The notes: generated from the sequence alone by a model not told the origin. Positions 52,039 to 61,496 are shown, counted from the first letter of the stretch. The stretch is 64,000 bases of DNA from Bradyrhizobium genosp. L (GCF_015624485.1 NZ_CP061378.1:6659501-6723500), one strand, 5' to 3'. Numbers and translations are program-made.

Positions 52039-54201
52039 ATGACTCGTGTCGATGCCCACGGATTGAAGATCGCCCCTGTCCTGTTCGACTTCATCGCCAA
52101 GGAGGCGACACCCAAGAGCGGGATCGCACCCGACGCGTTCTGGGCAGGCCTTGCCGCCATCATCGAGAGGCTCGGGCCGAAGAACCGCGAGCTGCTCGCA
52201 CACCGCGATACGCTGCAGGCCAAGATCGATGACTGGCATCGCGCGCACAAGGGCAAGGCGTTCGACATCAACGCCTACACCACCTTCCTGAAGGAGATCG
52301 GCTATCTCCTCCCTGAGCCCGCGACACACAAGGTCGAGACATCAAATGTCGACGAGGAGATCGGCAAGATCTGCGGCCCGCAGCTCGTCGTGCCGCTCAC
52401 CAATGCGCGTTACGCGCTGAACGCCGCCAACGCACGCTGGGGTTCGCTTTACGATGCCTTCTACGGCACCGATGCGATCCCGCATGATCCGAGCGAGAGC
52501 GGCAAGGGTTACAACAAGGCCCGCGGCGACAAGGTGATCGCCAAGGCCAAGGCCTTCCTCGACGCATCAGCGCCGCTGGCGACCGCAAGCCACACCGACG
52601 TCACCTCCTACACCGTGATCGCCGGCCAGCTCTCGGCCAAGCTGAAGAGCGGCAACTCGACCGCGCTCAAGAACGCTGCGCAGTTCGCCGGCTACCAGGG
52701 CGACGCGGCGCATCCATCCGCGATCCTGCTCGTCAACAACGGCCTGCATGTCGAGGTCAAGATCGACCGTAACAACGTCATCGGCAAGGATGACCCGGCC
52801 GGCGTCGCCGACATGATCATCGAGTCGGCGGTCTCGACCATTCTCGACATGGAGGACTCGGTCGCGGCCGTCGATGCCGAGGACAAGGTGCTGGTCTATC
52901 GCAATACGCTCGGCCTGATGAACGGCACGCTGTCGGCCGATTTCGACAAGGGCGGCAAGACGCTGACCCGCTCGCTCAATACCGACCGCGTCTACAAGAC
53001 GCCGACGGGCGGCGAACTGAAGCTGCACGGCCGCAGCCTGCTGTTGATGCGCAATGTCGGCCACCACATGTTCACCGACGCGGTGCTCGACGCCAAGGGC
53101 AAGGAGATTCCGGAGGGCCTGCTCGACGCCGCGGTCGCCGGCCTGCTCGCGATCCACGACATCAAGGGCAACTCGAAGACCAGGAACAGCCGCACCGGCT
53201 CGGTCTACATCGTCAAGCCGAAGATGCACGGCCCGGACGAGGTCAGCCTGACCTGCGACCTGTTCGCCGAGGTCGAGAAGATGCTCGGCCTGCCCGAGAA
53301 CACGCTGAAGGTCGGCATCATGGACGAGGAGCGCCGCACCACGGTCAATCTCAAGGCCTGCATCCAGCGCGCCTCCAAGCGCATCATGTTCATCAACACC
53401 GGCTTCCTCGACCGCACCGGCGACGAGATCCACACCTCGATGGAAGCGGGTCCGATGATCCGCAAGAACGACATGAAGGCGCAGCCCTGGATCAAGGCCT
53501 ATGAAGACTGGAACGTCGACATGGGCCTGGTCGACGGCCTGCCCGGTCACGCCCAGATCGGCAAGGGCATGTGGGCCGCGCCGGACAAGATGGCCGACAT
53601 GTTGACGCAGAAGATCGGCCATCCGCAGGCCGGCGCCACCACCGCCTGGGTGCCGTCGCCGACCGCGGCCACCTTGCACGCGCTGCACTATCACCAGGTC
53701 AACGTGACCGCGCGTCAACAGGAACTCGCCAAGGGTGGCCCGCGCGCCAAGCTCTCCGACATCCTCACCATCCCGGTGTCGCAGTCGAACTGGGCGCCCG
53801 ACGACGTCAAGCAGGAGATCGACAACAACTGCCAGGGCATCCTGGGCTACGTCGTGCGCTGGATCGACCAGGGCGTCGGCTGCTCCAAGGTGCCCGACAT
53901 CCACGACGTCGGCCTGATGGAAGACCGTGCGACGCTGCGCATTTCGAGCCAGCACCTCGCGAACTGGCTGCATCAGGGTGTCATCACCAGGGACCAGGTG
54001 ATGGAGTCCCTGAAGCGCATGGCCGTCGTCGTCGACAAGCAGAACGCCGGCGATGCGCTCTACAAGCCGATGGCGCCCGCGTTTGACGGCGTGGCCTTCA
54101 AGGCCGCCTGCGACCTCGTATTCGAGGGCCGCACCCAGCCGAACGGCTACACCGAATACATCCTCACCGCGCGCCGTCGCGAGGCCAAAGCCGCGGGCTG
54201 A
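52039..54201 (+). CDS. glcB: Malate synthase G
   Basis: A 720-residue malate synthase of the G type, the usual length, condensing glyoxylate and acetyl-CoA to malate in the glyoxylate bypass. Conserved catalytic blocks are [51 protein letters not shown], and the C-terminal [20 protein letters not shown] with the catalytic Asp. A terminator follows. Isocitrate lyase is not in this window. Confidence 0.96.
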   Translation: MTRVDAHGLKIAPVLFDFIAKEATPKSGIAPDAFWAGLAAIIERLGPKNRELLAHRDTLQAKIDDWHRAHKGKAFDINAYTTFLKEIGYLLPEPATHKVETSNVDEEIGKICGPQLVVPLTNARYALNAANARWGSLYDAFYGTDAIPHDPSESGKGYNKARGDKVIAKAKAFLDASAPLATASHTDVTSYTVIAGQLSAKLKSGNSTALKNAAQFAGYQGDAAHPSAILLVNNGLHVEVKIDRNNVIGKDDPAGVADMIIESAVSTILDMEDSVAAVDAEDKVLVYRNTLGLMNGTLSADFDKGGKTLTRSLNTDRVYKTPTGGELKLHGRSLLLMRNVGHHMFTDAVLDAKGKEIPEGLLDAAVAGLLAIHDIKGNSKTRNSRTGSVYIVKPKMHGPDEVSLTCDLFAEVEKMLGLPENTLKVGIMDEERRTTVNLKACIQRASKRIMFINTGFLDRTGDEIHTSMEAGPMIRKNDMKAQPWIKAYEDWNVDMGLVDGLPGHAQIGKGMWAAPDKMADMLTQKIGHPQAGATTAWVPSPTAATLHALHYHQVNVTARQQELAKGGPRAKLSDILTIPVSQSNWAPDDVKQEIDNNCQGILGYVVRWIDQGVGCSKVPDIHDVGLMEDRATLRISSQHLANWLHQGVITRDQVMESLKRMAVVVDKQNAGDALYKPMAPAFDGVAFKAACDLVFEGRTQPNGYTEYILTARRREAKAAG

Positions 54202-54224
54202 TCCGCGCAAGGACGGCCGCAAGC

Positions 54225-54257
54225 AAAAGCCCCGGGCGCGAAGCCGGGGCTTTTTTT
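54225..54257 (+). terminator. glcB intrinsic terminator
   Basis: AAAGCCCCG and CGGGGCTTT arms with a GGCGCGAAGC loop are followed by seven T residues, 23 bases after the glcB stop. Confidence 0.9.
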
Positions 54258-54281
54258 GTTGGTTACGCGTCGCAGTATCCA

Positions 54282-54366
54282 CGTCATTGCGAGCGAAGCG
54301 AAGCAATCCATGCTTCGGCATAACGGACGGATGGATTGCTTCGTCGCTTCGCTCCTCGCAATGACG
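54282..54366. repeat. Dispersed inverted repeat, family E
   Basis: CGTCATTGCGAGCGAAGCG and its complement CGCTTCGCTCCTCGCAATGACG enclose a GAAGCAATCCAT/ATGGATTGCTTC inner stem. A fragment of the same family (CGTCATTGCGAGCC) is at 27673-27720, also in a convergent gap. Confidence 0.85.
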
Positions 54367-54368
54367 GC

Positions 54369-54524
54369 CTAAAACACCGCGAGATATTTCAGCAGCGACA
54401 CGATGCCGATGATGATGACGACGACGCGCGCGATCTGCTTGGCGCGGCCATCCATCGGCAGCATGTTGATCAGATAAAGAACGAGAATGATGACCAGAAA
54501 CGTGACGAGTACGCCGACAAGCAT
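54369..54524 (-). CDS. Small membrane protein, Thivi_2564-like
   Basis: A 51-residue protein. Two hydrophobic stretches (VGVLVTFLVIILVLYLINM and VVVIIIGIVSLLKYLAVF) surround a short polar loop LPMDGRAKQIAR, a pattern matching the Thivi_2564 family of tiny membrane proteins of unknown function. The ATG at 54522-54524 is 43 bases downstream of a GGAAC-N16-CGTT site, so it is probably induced by stress. Confidence 0.8.
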   Translation of the reverse strand: MLVGVLVTFLVIILVLYLINMLPMDGRAKQIARVVVIIIGIVSLLKYLAVF

Positions 54525-54567
54525 GCTTGGCCCCCTGATGCCGTTGAACCGCTGTTAGCCCCTCCTT

Positions 54568-54592
54568 AACGTCTGAGGGATCGACCGGTTCC
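54568..54592 (-). promoter_or_regulatory. EcfG-type (GGAAC-N16-CGTT) promoter of the 51-residue membrane protein
   Basis: On the minus strand GGAAC (54592-54588) and CGTT (54571-54568) are 16 bases apart, a perfect match to the alphaproteobacterial general-stress promoter, with the ATG 43 bases later. Confidence 0.7.
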
Positions 54593-54720
54593 CGGCAACG
54601 GAACCGGATAGCTGCCGAAAAATGTCAACGATTCCAGCGTCCCAGTAGTACTACGGCCACAAGGCCTGCCGAAGTCTTTACCCTTGCTGCCCCAAATGGC
54701 GACAGCTTTGGGGGAAGCAC

Positions 54721-56814
54721 ATGCTCAATCGCCTGACCGTATCCACGCTGCTGAAGACCGTCATTCTCGTCACCTCGTTCTGCGTGGTGGTGGCGATCTC
54801 GCTCAATGCCTGGGACTCCTGGGGCCGCCTGCAGGTCGCAGGCCGCATCTCCGTAATTGCCGATGCGTCCGCCAATCTGTTCAAGGCGATGCACAATTTG
54901 CGCACCGACCGTTCGACGACGACCCGCCTGCTGGGCTCCGATGCGGCTGTCGATCCGGAGATCGAGAAATATCTGCGCAACATCCGCGACACCGAGATGC
55001 CGGCGATGGCAAATGCGCTCGTGGTGCTGAACAGCTTCGAGTTCGCGCAGCAAAAGACGCTGGTCCCCGAGCTCGACCGCCTGTTCAAGACCGCCACGAC
55101 GCTGCAGAGCGAATTCTGGGACGCGATGAGCAAGCCGAAGGCCTCGCGCCGCCCGGCACTGGTCAAGGATTACACCGACACGGTGAACGCGCTGCTCGAC
55201 GCCATGGAGAAGCTCTCCGGCGTGCTCGCCGCCGACGTCAATCACAAGGACGCCACCATCGACCAGTTGCTGGCGATCAAGCAGATCGCCTGGCTGCTGC
55301 GCAACACCGCCGGCGAGGCGTCGCTGATCGTCTCGACCGCACTCAACAAGGGCAGCGTCACGCCCGAGATCAGGACCAGCTACACCAAATTCGCCGGCGG
55401 GATCGACGCCGCCTGGAGCGCGCTCGAATTGACCACCGCGGGCATGCAACTGCCGCCGGCGCTGGCGAGCGCCATGACCGCCAACAAGACCGCCTATTTC
55501 GAGCCGCAATATCTCGCACTGCGCGACCGGCTGCTCAACGCGGTGGCGAGCGGCGAGAAGCCCGAGCTGACCGCGAACCAGTGGACGCCGCTCACCGTCG
55601 GCCGCCTCGCCGCCGCCGTCGGCGTTGCCGAAGCCGCGCTCGACGCCGCCAAGGCGCATGCTGCAAGCCAGCATGGCTCCGCGCTGGAATCGCTGACGAT
55701 GCAGCTGGCGCTGCTCGCCGTGGCAATTGGCGTGGCGATCGGCGCCCAGCTGCTGGTCGGCCGCCGCGTCATCAGGCCCTTGCACCGGATGCGCGATGCG
55801 ATGCTGCAGGTCGCCTCCGGCGACCTCGCAGTCGACACCGGATATGCCGCGCGCGGCGACGAGATCGGCGCGCTGGCGGGGGCGCTTGAGACCTTCAAGC
55901 AGCAGGCGGCGGAGAAGGTCAGGATCGAAGCGCAGGAGCGCGAGCACAACGCCGGCGCCACGGCGCGGCAGCGGGCGATCGAGGGCCATGTTGGCGAGTT
56001 CGAGGGCCTGGTGCGCCAGACCCTGGACCGGCTCGGCGATGCCTCCGGCCAGATGCGCACCACCTCGAACGGCCTGTCCACGGTGTCGCGGCAGACCAAT
56101 GAGCGCGTCCAGGTCGCCGAGAAAGCCTCCGGCGAGGCGTCGATGAGCGTCGAGGCCGTGGCGGCAGCGGCCGAGGAGCTCAGCGCCTCGATCAACGACA
56201 TCAGCCAGCAGGCGGCGCATGCCGCCGGCATCGCCAGCCGCGCCGTGAACCAGGCCCGCGAGACCGACGGCACCGTGCAGGGACTGGCCAAATCCGCCGG
56301 GCGGATCGGCGAGGTGGTCGGCCTGATCAACAGCATCGCGGCGCAGACCAATCTGCTCGCGCTCAACGCCACCATCGAGGCCGCGCGCGCCGGCGACGCC
56401 GGCCGCGGCTTCGCGGTGGTGGCCTCCGAGGTGAAATCGCTGGCGAGCCAGACCGCCAAGGCGACCGAGGAGATTTCCGAGCAGATCGCCGACATCCAGA
56501 AGGTCGCGGGCGATGCGATCGACGCCATCAAGGGCATCGGCAGCATCATCGGCGAGGTCAACGAGGTCGCCACCGCGATCGCCGCCGCGGTGCAGGAACA
56601 GGGCGCCGCGACCCAGGAGATCACCCGCAGCACGCAGTACGCGGCGCAGGGCACCAAGAACGTCTCGGAAAATATCACCGGCGTGAAGCTCGACGCCGAC
56701 GCCTCGGCCACCGCCGCCGACGAGGTCAAGCACGCCTCCGAGACGCTGGAAACCCAGAGCCAGCAACTCGGCCATCAGGTCACCGCGTTCCTCGGCAAGA
56801 TCCGCGCCGCGTGA
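54721..56814 (+). CDS. Methyl-accepting chemotaxis protein
   Basis: A 697-residue chemoreceptor. An N-terminal TM helix ([19 protein letters not shown]), a large periplasmic helical sensor, and a second TM ([20 protein letters not shown]) lead into a HAMP domain and the long signalling coiled coil. The hairpin tip is [20 protein letters not shown] with [15 protein letters not shown]. It would signal through CheA/CheW. No C-terminal CheR-binding pentapeptide is seen, and the ligand is unknown. Confidence 0.93.
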   Translation: MLNRLTVSTLLKTVILVTSFCVVVAISLNAWDSWGRLQVAGRISVIADASANLFKAMHNLRTDRSTTTRLLGSDAAVDPEIEKYLRNIRDTEMPAMANALVVLNSFEFAQQKTLVPELDRLFKTATTLQSEFWDAMSKPKASRRPALVKDYTDTVNALLDAMEKLSGVLAADVNHKDATIDQLLAIKQIAWLLRNTAGEASLIVSTALNKGSVTPEIRTSYTKFAGGIDAAWSALELTTAGMQLPPALASAMTANKTAYFEPQYLALRDRLLNAVASGEKPELTANQWTPLTVGRLAAAVGVAEAALDAAKAHAASQHGSALESLTMQLALLAVAIGVAIGAQLLVGRRVIRPLHRMRDAMLQVASGDLAVDTGYAARGDEIGALAGALETFKQQAAEKVRIEAQEREHNAGATARQRAIEGHVGEFEGLVRQTLDRLGDASGQMRTTSNGLSTVSRQTNERVQVAEKASGEASMSVEAVAAAAEELSASINDISQQAAHAAGIASRAVNQARETDGTVQGLAKSAGRIGEVVGLINSIAAQTNLLALNATIEAARAGDAGRGFAVVASEVKSLASQTAKATEEISEQIADIQKVAGDAIDAIKGIGSIIGEVNEVATAIAAAVQEQGAATQEITRSTQYAAQGTKNVSENITGVKLDADASATAADEVKHASETLETQSQQLGHQVTAFLGKIRAA

Positions 56815-56888
56815 TCGCCACGCGGCTTTTTCAACCCGTCATCCTGAGCATGGGAACGCATGCCTCGCAGGCGACGCCAAACATTCAG

Positions 56889-57011
56889 CGTCGTCCCGGC
56901 GAAGTCCGGACCCCCTAACCACCGATGGTCATTGTTGCGCGTCGGTGGAACGACAAGTCCCACCCACAACCTCCGCCGCGGAGTATGGGTCCCGGCCTTC
57001 GCCGGGACGAC
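56889..57011. repeat. Long inverted repeat, family A copy 5
   Basis: The right arm is intact (CCCGGCCTTCGCCGGGACGAC), while the left arm has changes (GAAGTCCGGACCCCC). It lies in the convergent gap between the chemoreceptor and the DUF2865 gene. Confidence 0.85.
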
Positions 57012-57052
57012 AGTGGAGTATGGGGCGCCGTTTGCCGGTCAGGATTGACGGA

Positions 57053-57691
57053 TCACTCGCGCGCCACCACGGCCGGGCGCTCGTATTTGGCGCGGATACG
57101 GTCGGGCACCGGGGTGAAGTTGAGCTCGGCACCGCGGCGGTCGGTGCGGCCGACCGACATCAATCCGTCCTTGCCGGCGACGATGTCGCCCTTGCGCAGG
57201 GTCGGGTCGTCCTCGATCTTGACTGCGGCGAGCCCGACCGGATCCTTGCCGTTGCAGGTGCACCCGGCGACGATCTCGTCACGATAGCGGAACGCGTTCG
57301 GCAGGTCGGCATAGGACTTGCCGCTCTCGGTCTCGGCGCTGTCGATGCTGCCGCCGTAGACCACCTCGGTCGCGGCTGACGGGCAGAAGCTGTTGCAGGT
57401 GTCCGCCTTGCTCTGGTTGCCGGTCGCCGCCAGCGGAAAGTAGCGGCCGTCGCAGGTCCGCACGCAATAGGCCTGGCCGCCGCCGGTGCTGATCCGCGGG
57501 CGCTCGACCCGCGCCGCGGGAGCCGGTGCATAGCCGTCGTCGAACGGCACCCGGATCAGCGGGGCCCGCCGCTCCGTGAAGCCGCCGAACAGCTGCTGGA
57601 AGAAATCCTGGGCGCGGGCGGCGGGCGCCAGCGCGACGCAGCACAAGGCCGCTATCCCGAATGCCCACCGCCTGCTGCGCCGTGTCGCCAT
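57053..57691 (-). CDS. DUF2865 family exported protein
   Basis: A 212-residue exported protein (signal peptide ending AARAQD) with the Cys-rich DUF2865 core: AYCVRTCDGRYFPL, SKADTCNSFCPSAATEVVYGG, and EIVAGCTCNG. It may be a periplasmic or outer-envelope protein of unknown function. It starts nine bases after the L,D-transpeptidase gene and is probably cotranscribed from the same EcfG-type promoter. Confidence 0.85.
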   Translation of the reverse strand: MATRRSRRWAFGIAALCCVALAPAARAQDFFQQLFGGFTERRAPLIRVPFDDGYAPAPAARVERPRISTGGGQAYCVRTCDGRYFPLAATGNQSKADTCNSFCPSAATEVVYGGSIDSAETESGKSYADLPNAFRYRDEIVAGCTCNGKDPVGLAAVKIEDDPTLRKGDIVAGKDGLMSVGRTDRRGAELNFTPVPDRIRAKYERPAVVARE

Positions 57692-57700
57692 GATCGGTCC

Positions 57701-58510
57701 TCAATACAGCGAGCCGGAGACCGGGATGTTCATCGCCTGGCGGCCCGACGGCAGCGTCATTACTGCCGACTGCCGCGCCGGCGCTGACCGGACTGAGATT
57801 TCGGTCGTCGACGGTCCGAGCTCACGCGCAGCCAGATGCGGCGCGTTCTTCGGCATGACGACCACCTTGGTGCCGACATCGACCCGGCTGAACAGGTCGG
57901 CGACGTCCTCATTGGTCAGGCGGATGCAGCCCGAGGAGACGAACTTGCCGATGGTCGAGGGATCATTCGTGCCGTGGATGCGGTACTCGCTGGAGCCGAG
58001 ATACATCGCGCGCGCGCCGAGCGGGTTGCCCGGGCCGCCCGCCATGAAGCGCGGCAGATAAGGCTGGCGCTTGATCATCTCGGCCGGCGGATGCCAGTCC
58101 GGCCACTCCGCCTTATGGCTGATGGTCTGCACGCCGGCCCAGGTAAAGCCCTCGCGGCCGACACCGACGCCGTAGCGGATCGCCCGGCCGCCGCCGAGCA
58201 CATAGTAGAGCGCGGTGTTGCCGGTATCGATGATGACGGTGCCGGGCGCCTCCGAGGTGTTGAGCGCGACGACGGTGCGGCGCAGCCGCTCCGGCAGGGC
58301 ACCGTCTTCGGTCGCCTGATCATCCATCACCTGGCCGTTCGGAAATCCGTCCGGCTGGCTCGATGCGTAACCGAGCGCGCTGCTGTTCATTTGCTGCGCG
58401 TGCGCAGCGCCGCCGAGAACGAACGGTGCGGCGAACATCATACTGGCGAAGGCAAGGGTGCGCGCGGCGCGCGACGCAAGCCGGCGGCTGACGAGAGACT
58501 GCTGTGTCAT
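57701..58510 (-). CDS. L,D-transpeptidase (YkuD family)
   Basis: A 269-residue exported enzyme that forms or edits 3-3 peptidoglycan cross-links or attaches proteins to the wall. The YkuD active site is HGTNDPSTIGKFVSSGCIRL with the catalytic Cys in SSGCIRL. A signal peptide of about 35 residues ends GGAAHAQ. The ATG at 58508-58510 is 47 bases from an EcfG-type promoter, and a longer in-frame start at 58630 lies upstream of that promoter, so the shorter one is right. Confidence 0.9.
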   Translation of the reverse strand: MTQQSLVSRRLASRAARTLAFASMMFAAPFVLGGAAHAQQMNSSALGYASSQPDGFPNGQVMDDQATEDGALPERLRRTVVALNTSEAPGTVIIDTGNTALYYVLGGGRAIRYGVGVGREGFTWAGVQTISHKAEWPDWHPPAEMIKRQPYLPRFMAGGPGNPLGARAMYLGSSEYRIHGTNDPSTIGKFVSSGCIRLTNEDVADLFSRVDVGTKVVVMPKNAPHLAARELGPSTTEISVRSAPARQSAVMTLPSGRQAMNIPVSGSLY

Positions 58511-58557
58511 GTGCTGCCCCTGAAGTGACGTGCATCGTGGTGATGCTGTGCCGGTCC

Positions 58558-58583
58558 AACGCGGATGGCGGCTTGCAGGTTCC
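58558..58583 (-). promoter_or_regulatory. EcfG-type (GGAAC-N17-CGTT) promoter of the L,D-transpeptidase operon
   Basis: On the minus strand GGAAC (58583-58579) and CGTT (58561-58558) are 17 bases apart, within the accepted 16-17 spacing. Confidence 0.65.
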
Positions 58584-58734
58584 GGCGCGAATCGTCGGAA
58601 AGTCTCGATTGTCAACCCGCTCGGCCTCACGACTCCGCGATGGAACCTTTTTCGACGCCACCAGTTTGTCTCGGCAGTTCGACGCGCGGGACGACTTCGC
58701 GACGCAGAATTGTTTGTCCTCGCGGGAGACAGTT

Positions 58735-59850
58735 TTGGTGCGCGCCTTTCCGAGTGAACGTCTGCTTGGCAACGCGAGCGAAGGCACGCCGGTCCCTGAC
58801 AGCAAAGCCGACCTGCCGCCCATCATCCGGCGCACCGAAATCGTCACCTTCGCGCAGCTCACGTTGGTGATCATCGTGGTGGTCGCGGTGCTCTACGTCG
58901 CCCGCGCCTTCTTCCTGCCGATCACCATGGCCTTCATCGTCGGCACCATGCTGTCGCCGGCGGCAAACTTTCTCGAGCGTTACGGGATCCCGCGTGCATT
59001 GGGGGCCGTCCTGATCGTGATCGCAGTCGGCGCCGCCGTGACCTTCATGGTCGGGCTGATCGCCTCGCCGGTCATGGAATGGAGTTCGCGGCTGCCCGAG
59101 CTCGGTGGCATCCTGAAAGAGAAGATGCACGTGTTCGACCGGCCGCTCGCGCTGTGGCGGGAGCTGCAGAGCATGGTCGGCGGCTCGGATACGCTGGCGA
59201 GCTTCCAGCTGCCGAAATTCGAGTGGGTGCAGCCGACGCTGGAATTCGTGTCGCCGACCTTCGCCGAATTCCTGCTGTTCGTCGCGACCCTGATCCTGTT
59301 CATCGCGAGCTGGAAGGATCTGCGCCGCGCCATGGTGTTGACGTTCAGCGACCGGCAGGCGCGGCTGCGCACGCTACGCATCCTCAACGAGCTCGAGATC
59401 CATCTCGGCAATTACCTGCTGACCGTGACCATGATCAATGTCGCCGTCGGCATCCTGACCGGCGTGATCTGCGCGATCACGGGCATGCCGACCCCAGCTG
59501 GGTTGGGTGCGCTCGCGGCGACGTTGAACTTCATCCCGATCATCGGCCCGGTTGCGATGTTCATGGTGCTGGTGGTGGTCGGCATCATCTCGTCGCCGAC
59601 GATCGGCGCCGGGCTGCTGGCGGCGGCCTGCTTCGCCGTCGTGACCTTCATGGAAGGCCACTTCGTCACGCCGACGATCGTCGGACGCCGGCTCTCGCTG
59701 AATGCGCTTGCGGTGTTTCTCGCGCTGGCGTTCTGGACTTGGCTGTGGGGCCCGATGGGCGCCTTCCTGTCGTCGCCGCTCTTGATCGTTGGACTGATCA
59801 TGAAAGAGCATCTGATGCCGGTCAATTCGCCGCAGTTGCCGGAAGAGTAG
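58735..59850 (+). CDS. AI-2E family transporter (PerM-like)
   Basis: A 371-residue membrane protein of the AI-2E/PerM family with about eight hydrophobic helices and the family's C-terminal pattern FIPIIGPVAMFMVLVVVGI and VTFMEGHFVTPTIVGRRLSLN. Family members export AI-2 or other small solutes; here the substrate is unknown. The start is taken as TTG at 58735 with GGGAG six bases upstream, or GTG three bases later. The frame upstream is open but not family-like. Confidence 0.85.
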   Translation: MVRAFPSERLLGNASEGTPVPDSKADLPPIIRRTEIVTFAQLTLVIIVVVAVLYVARAFFLPITMAFIVGTMLSPAANFLERYGIPRALGAVLIVIAVGAAVTFMVGLIASPVMEWSSRLPELGGILKEKMHVFDRPLALWRELQSMVGGSDTLASFQLPKFEWVQPTLEFVSPTFAEFLLFVATLILFIASWKDLRRAMVLTFSDRQARLRTLRILNELEIHLGNYLLTVTMINVAVGILTGVICAITGMPTPAGLGALAATLNFIPIIGPVAMFMVLVVVGIISSPTIGAGLLAAACFAVVTFMEGHFVTPTIVGRRLSLNALAVFLALAFWTWLWGPMGAFLSSPLLIVGLIMKEHLMPVNSPQLPEE

Positions 59851-59866
59851 CCTCGGTTTCGCGTCT

Positions 59867-59891
59867 GGAACTTTGCATGGCACGGCGCGTT
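59867..59891 (+). promoter_or_regulatory. EcfG-type (GGAAC-N16-CGTT) promoter of the DUF883 gene
   Basis: GGAAC (59867-59871) and CGTT (59888-59891) are 16 bases apart, a perfect match, 35 bases before the ATG at 59927. Confidence 0.72.
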
Positions 59892-59926
59892 TTTTCCGTA
59901 ACACGCGAGTTCTACGGGAGCTTTCG

Positions 59927-60280
59927 ATGTCGGACAGCGCATTTGGGATCAAGAACATGACGGACAAAGCGACCTACGAACGTCTCGAGAAGGATGTCAC
60001 CGCCGTGAAGAACGATATCGCCGCCCTCACCGAGCAGATCACCGACGCGCTCAACTCTTTTGCCAACAACGCCGGCAAGCAGGCGCGCCGGCACTACAAG
60101 GAAGCGCGTGCCAACGCCGAATCCGCGCTCGACGACATGTCGGAGCGCGGCAGCGCGATGATGGACGCGGCGTCCTCGCTCGAGGAGTCGCTGGAAGAGG
60201 TGATCACGCAGCGGCCGCTCGCGACCGTCGGCCTGGCGCTCGGCCTCGGCTTCCTGATCGGCGTCACCTGGCGCCGCTAG
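59927..60280 (+). CDS. DUF883 (ElaB/YqjD-like) membrane-anchored stress protein
   Basis: A 117-residue protein: a coiled-coil region (ERLEKDVTAVKNDIAALTEQ), an Ala-rich helix, and a C-terminal glycine-containing TM (RPLATVGLALGLGFLIGVTWRR) as in E. coli ElaB/YqjD, which anchor at the inner membrane and bind ribosomes in stationary phase. The ATG at 59927 has GGGAG seven bases upstream; an earlier in-frame ATG at 59873 lies within the promoter and is excluded. Probably cotranscribed with the holin-like gene downstream. Confidence 0.85.
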   Translation: MSDSAFGIKNMTDKATYERLEKDVTAVKNDIAALTEQITDALNSFANNAGKQARRHYKEARANAESALDDMSERGSAMMDAASSLEESLEEVITQRPLATVGLALGLGFLIGVTWRR

Positions 60281-60384
60281 AGCCTTTCCCGTTCCGATGG
60301 AATCGGAACGGGGCTCTAGGTTTTTGTTTTGACGCGTTTTCTTCACGCGAACCGGTTTCCACTTCGCTCGAAAACGCTCTAGGC
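60278..60384. repeat. Dispersed hairpin repeat after the DUF883 gene
   Basis: TAGAGCC...CCGTTCCGAT and ATCGGAACGGGGCTCTA form a long hairpin followed by TTTTTGTTTT, then GACGCGTTTTCTTCACGCG and a CGAAAACGCTCT end. I recall such sequence as a common Rhizobiales intergenic element. Here it may also act as a transcript-end hairpin. Confidence 0.6.
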
Positions 60385-60418
60385 ATTCGATACGTCCCGG
60401 CAGATACAAGGCGCGCCA

Positions 60419-60865
60419 ATGCTTCAGCGGCTGATCAGTGACGTCAAGGAGTCTGCGGGGAGCGCGCTGCAACTGACATCGCTCGTCGGCGCGGCGGCGG
60501 TCGCGCTGTTCATCACCCTCGCCTTCCTGTGTGCGGCGGCCTTCGTGTTCGTGCTGCAGCATTACGGTCCGGTCGAGGCATGCCTTGCGGGCGCCGCGCT
60601 GTTCTTCGTCGTCACGCTGATCGCGGCCGGCGTCTACGCGACACGCAAGCGCGAGATGCGTCGGCGCGCCGAACGGGCCGCCAAAGCCACCGCGGCGGCC
60701 GCTTTCGCCGATCCGGTGATGATCGCAACCGGCCTGCAGATCATCCGCGCCATCGGCGTCAAGCGGCTGATCCCGATCCTCGCCATCGGCGGCCTCGCAC
60801 TCGGCCTGATGGCCAGCCGCGGCGCAGCGGGGAGCAGCGAGCCGGCTGAGGAGAGGGAGGAGTAG
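60419..60865 (+). CDS. Phage-holin-family / YqjE-like membrane protein
   Basis: A 148-residue protein with two central TM helices (VAALFITLAFLCAAAFVFVL and ALFFVVTLIAAGVY) and a third hydrophobic patch near the C terminus, resembling the holin superfamily III (YqjE) proteins. The DUF883-YqjE order mirrors the E. coli yqjD-yqjE pair. No phage genes are nearby, so it is not a lysis holin. The function is unknown. Confidence 0.78.
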   Translation: MLQRLISDVKESAGSALQLTSLVGAAAVALFITLAFLCAAAFVFVLQHYGPVEACLAGAALFFVVTLIAAGVYATRKREMRRRAERAAKATAAAAFADPVMIATGLQIIRAIGVKRLIPILAIGGLALGLMASRGAAGSSEPAEEREE

Positions 60866-60923
60866 CCGTACTCTCGCTGGCGAGATCGCTTGTAAGTGCG
60901 CGATAAGGCCGCCTCATGCACAT

Positions 60924-61043
60924 GTCGTCCCGGCGAAGGCCGGGACCCAACCACAGGGTTGGGTTGTGGAAGAAAGCTGTGGCCCCGGCGTCGTGCAACA
61001 ATGACCATCGGTGGTTATGGGTCCCGGCCTGCGCCGGGACGAC
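60924..61043. repeat. Long inverted repeat, family A copy 6
   Basis: GTCGTCCCGGCGAAGGCCGG and CCGGCCTGCGCCGGGACGAC enclose about 80 bases. It lies in the convergent gap between the holin-like gene and the secreted protein. Confidence 0.9.
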
Positions 61044-61103
61044 ACTGAATGTGTTGCGGCAGCGGGTCCACCCGCACGCCCCCGGAATGACAAAGGGAAG
61101 AGC

Positions 61104-61496
61104 TCAGGTGATGCAACGGCCGGGCTGCAGCAGCTTGGCGACGTCGGTCAGCACGCTGACCACCGGTTCGCAAGCGACCTTGCGGCCTTCGCCGCTGCGG
61201 GCCGCAGCGGGCGCCTGCGGACGGTTGCGTGCTTCCTGCTTTGCCACGGGAACACGAACCAGCACGGAGGTGTCCGGCAGCCCGTCGAACTTCAACGCGA
61301 TGGTCCGGGTGCTTTGGCCTGCAGCGGGAACCGCCGATCGGTCGGCCTTGGCGGCGCGATTGACCGCGCCCTCAGGCGCCGGCGTTGCGGCGATCTGCTG
61401 ACCGCCGATCAGGTCATGGCCGGAGGCGAACTGCACGGCGCCGAGCGTGGCGCCAAGCGCGAGCACGCCGAGAATTGCCTTGTGAATCTGCGACAT
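61104..61496 (-). CDS. Small exported protein, function unknown
   Basis: A 130-residue protein. A signal peptide (HKAILGVLALGATLGAVQFASG) is followed by an Ala/Pro-rich segment and a Cys pair (KVACEPVVSVLTDVAKLLQPGRC) near the C terminus that may form a disulfide. No family is recognised. The ATG at 61494-61496 has GAGGGA eight bases upstream; a longer in-frame start is less likely. Confidence 0.7.
   Translation of the reverse strand: MSQIHKAILGVLALGATLGAVQFASGHDLIGGQQIAATPAPEGAVNRAAKADRSAVPAAGQSTRTIALKFDGLPDTSVLVRVPVAKQEARNRPQAPAAARSGEGRKVACEPVVSVLTDVAKLLQPGRCIT

Noticed and set aside
52567..56775. Long minus-strand open frames opposite malate synthase G and the chemoreceptor
   Set aside because: Both sense-strand genes are family-complete; the antisense frames show no motifs or ribosome sites.
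58641..58665. Fifth EcfG-type site (GGAAC-N16-AGTT) before the AI-2E gene
   Set aside because: The -10 has a mismatch and the distance to the start is longer, so it is mentioned only as a weak lead.
60419..60865. Phage lysis holin
   Set aside because: The protein resembles YqjE-like membrane proteins and follows a YqjD-like gene; no endolysin or phage gene is nearby.
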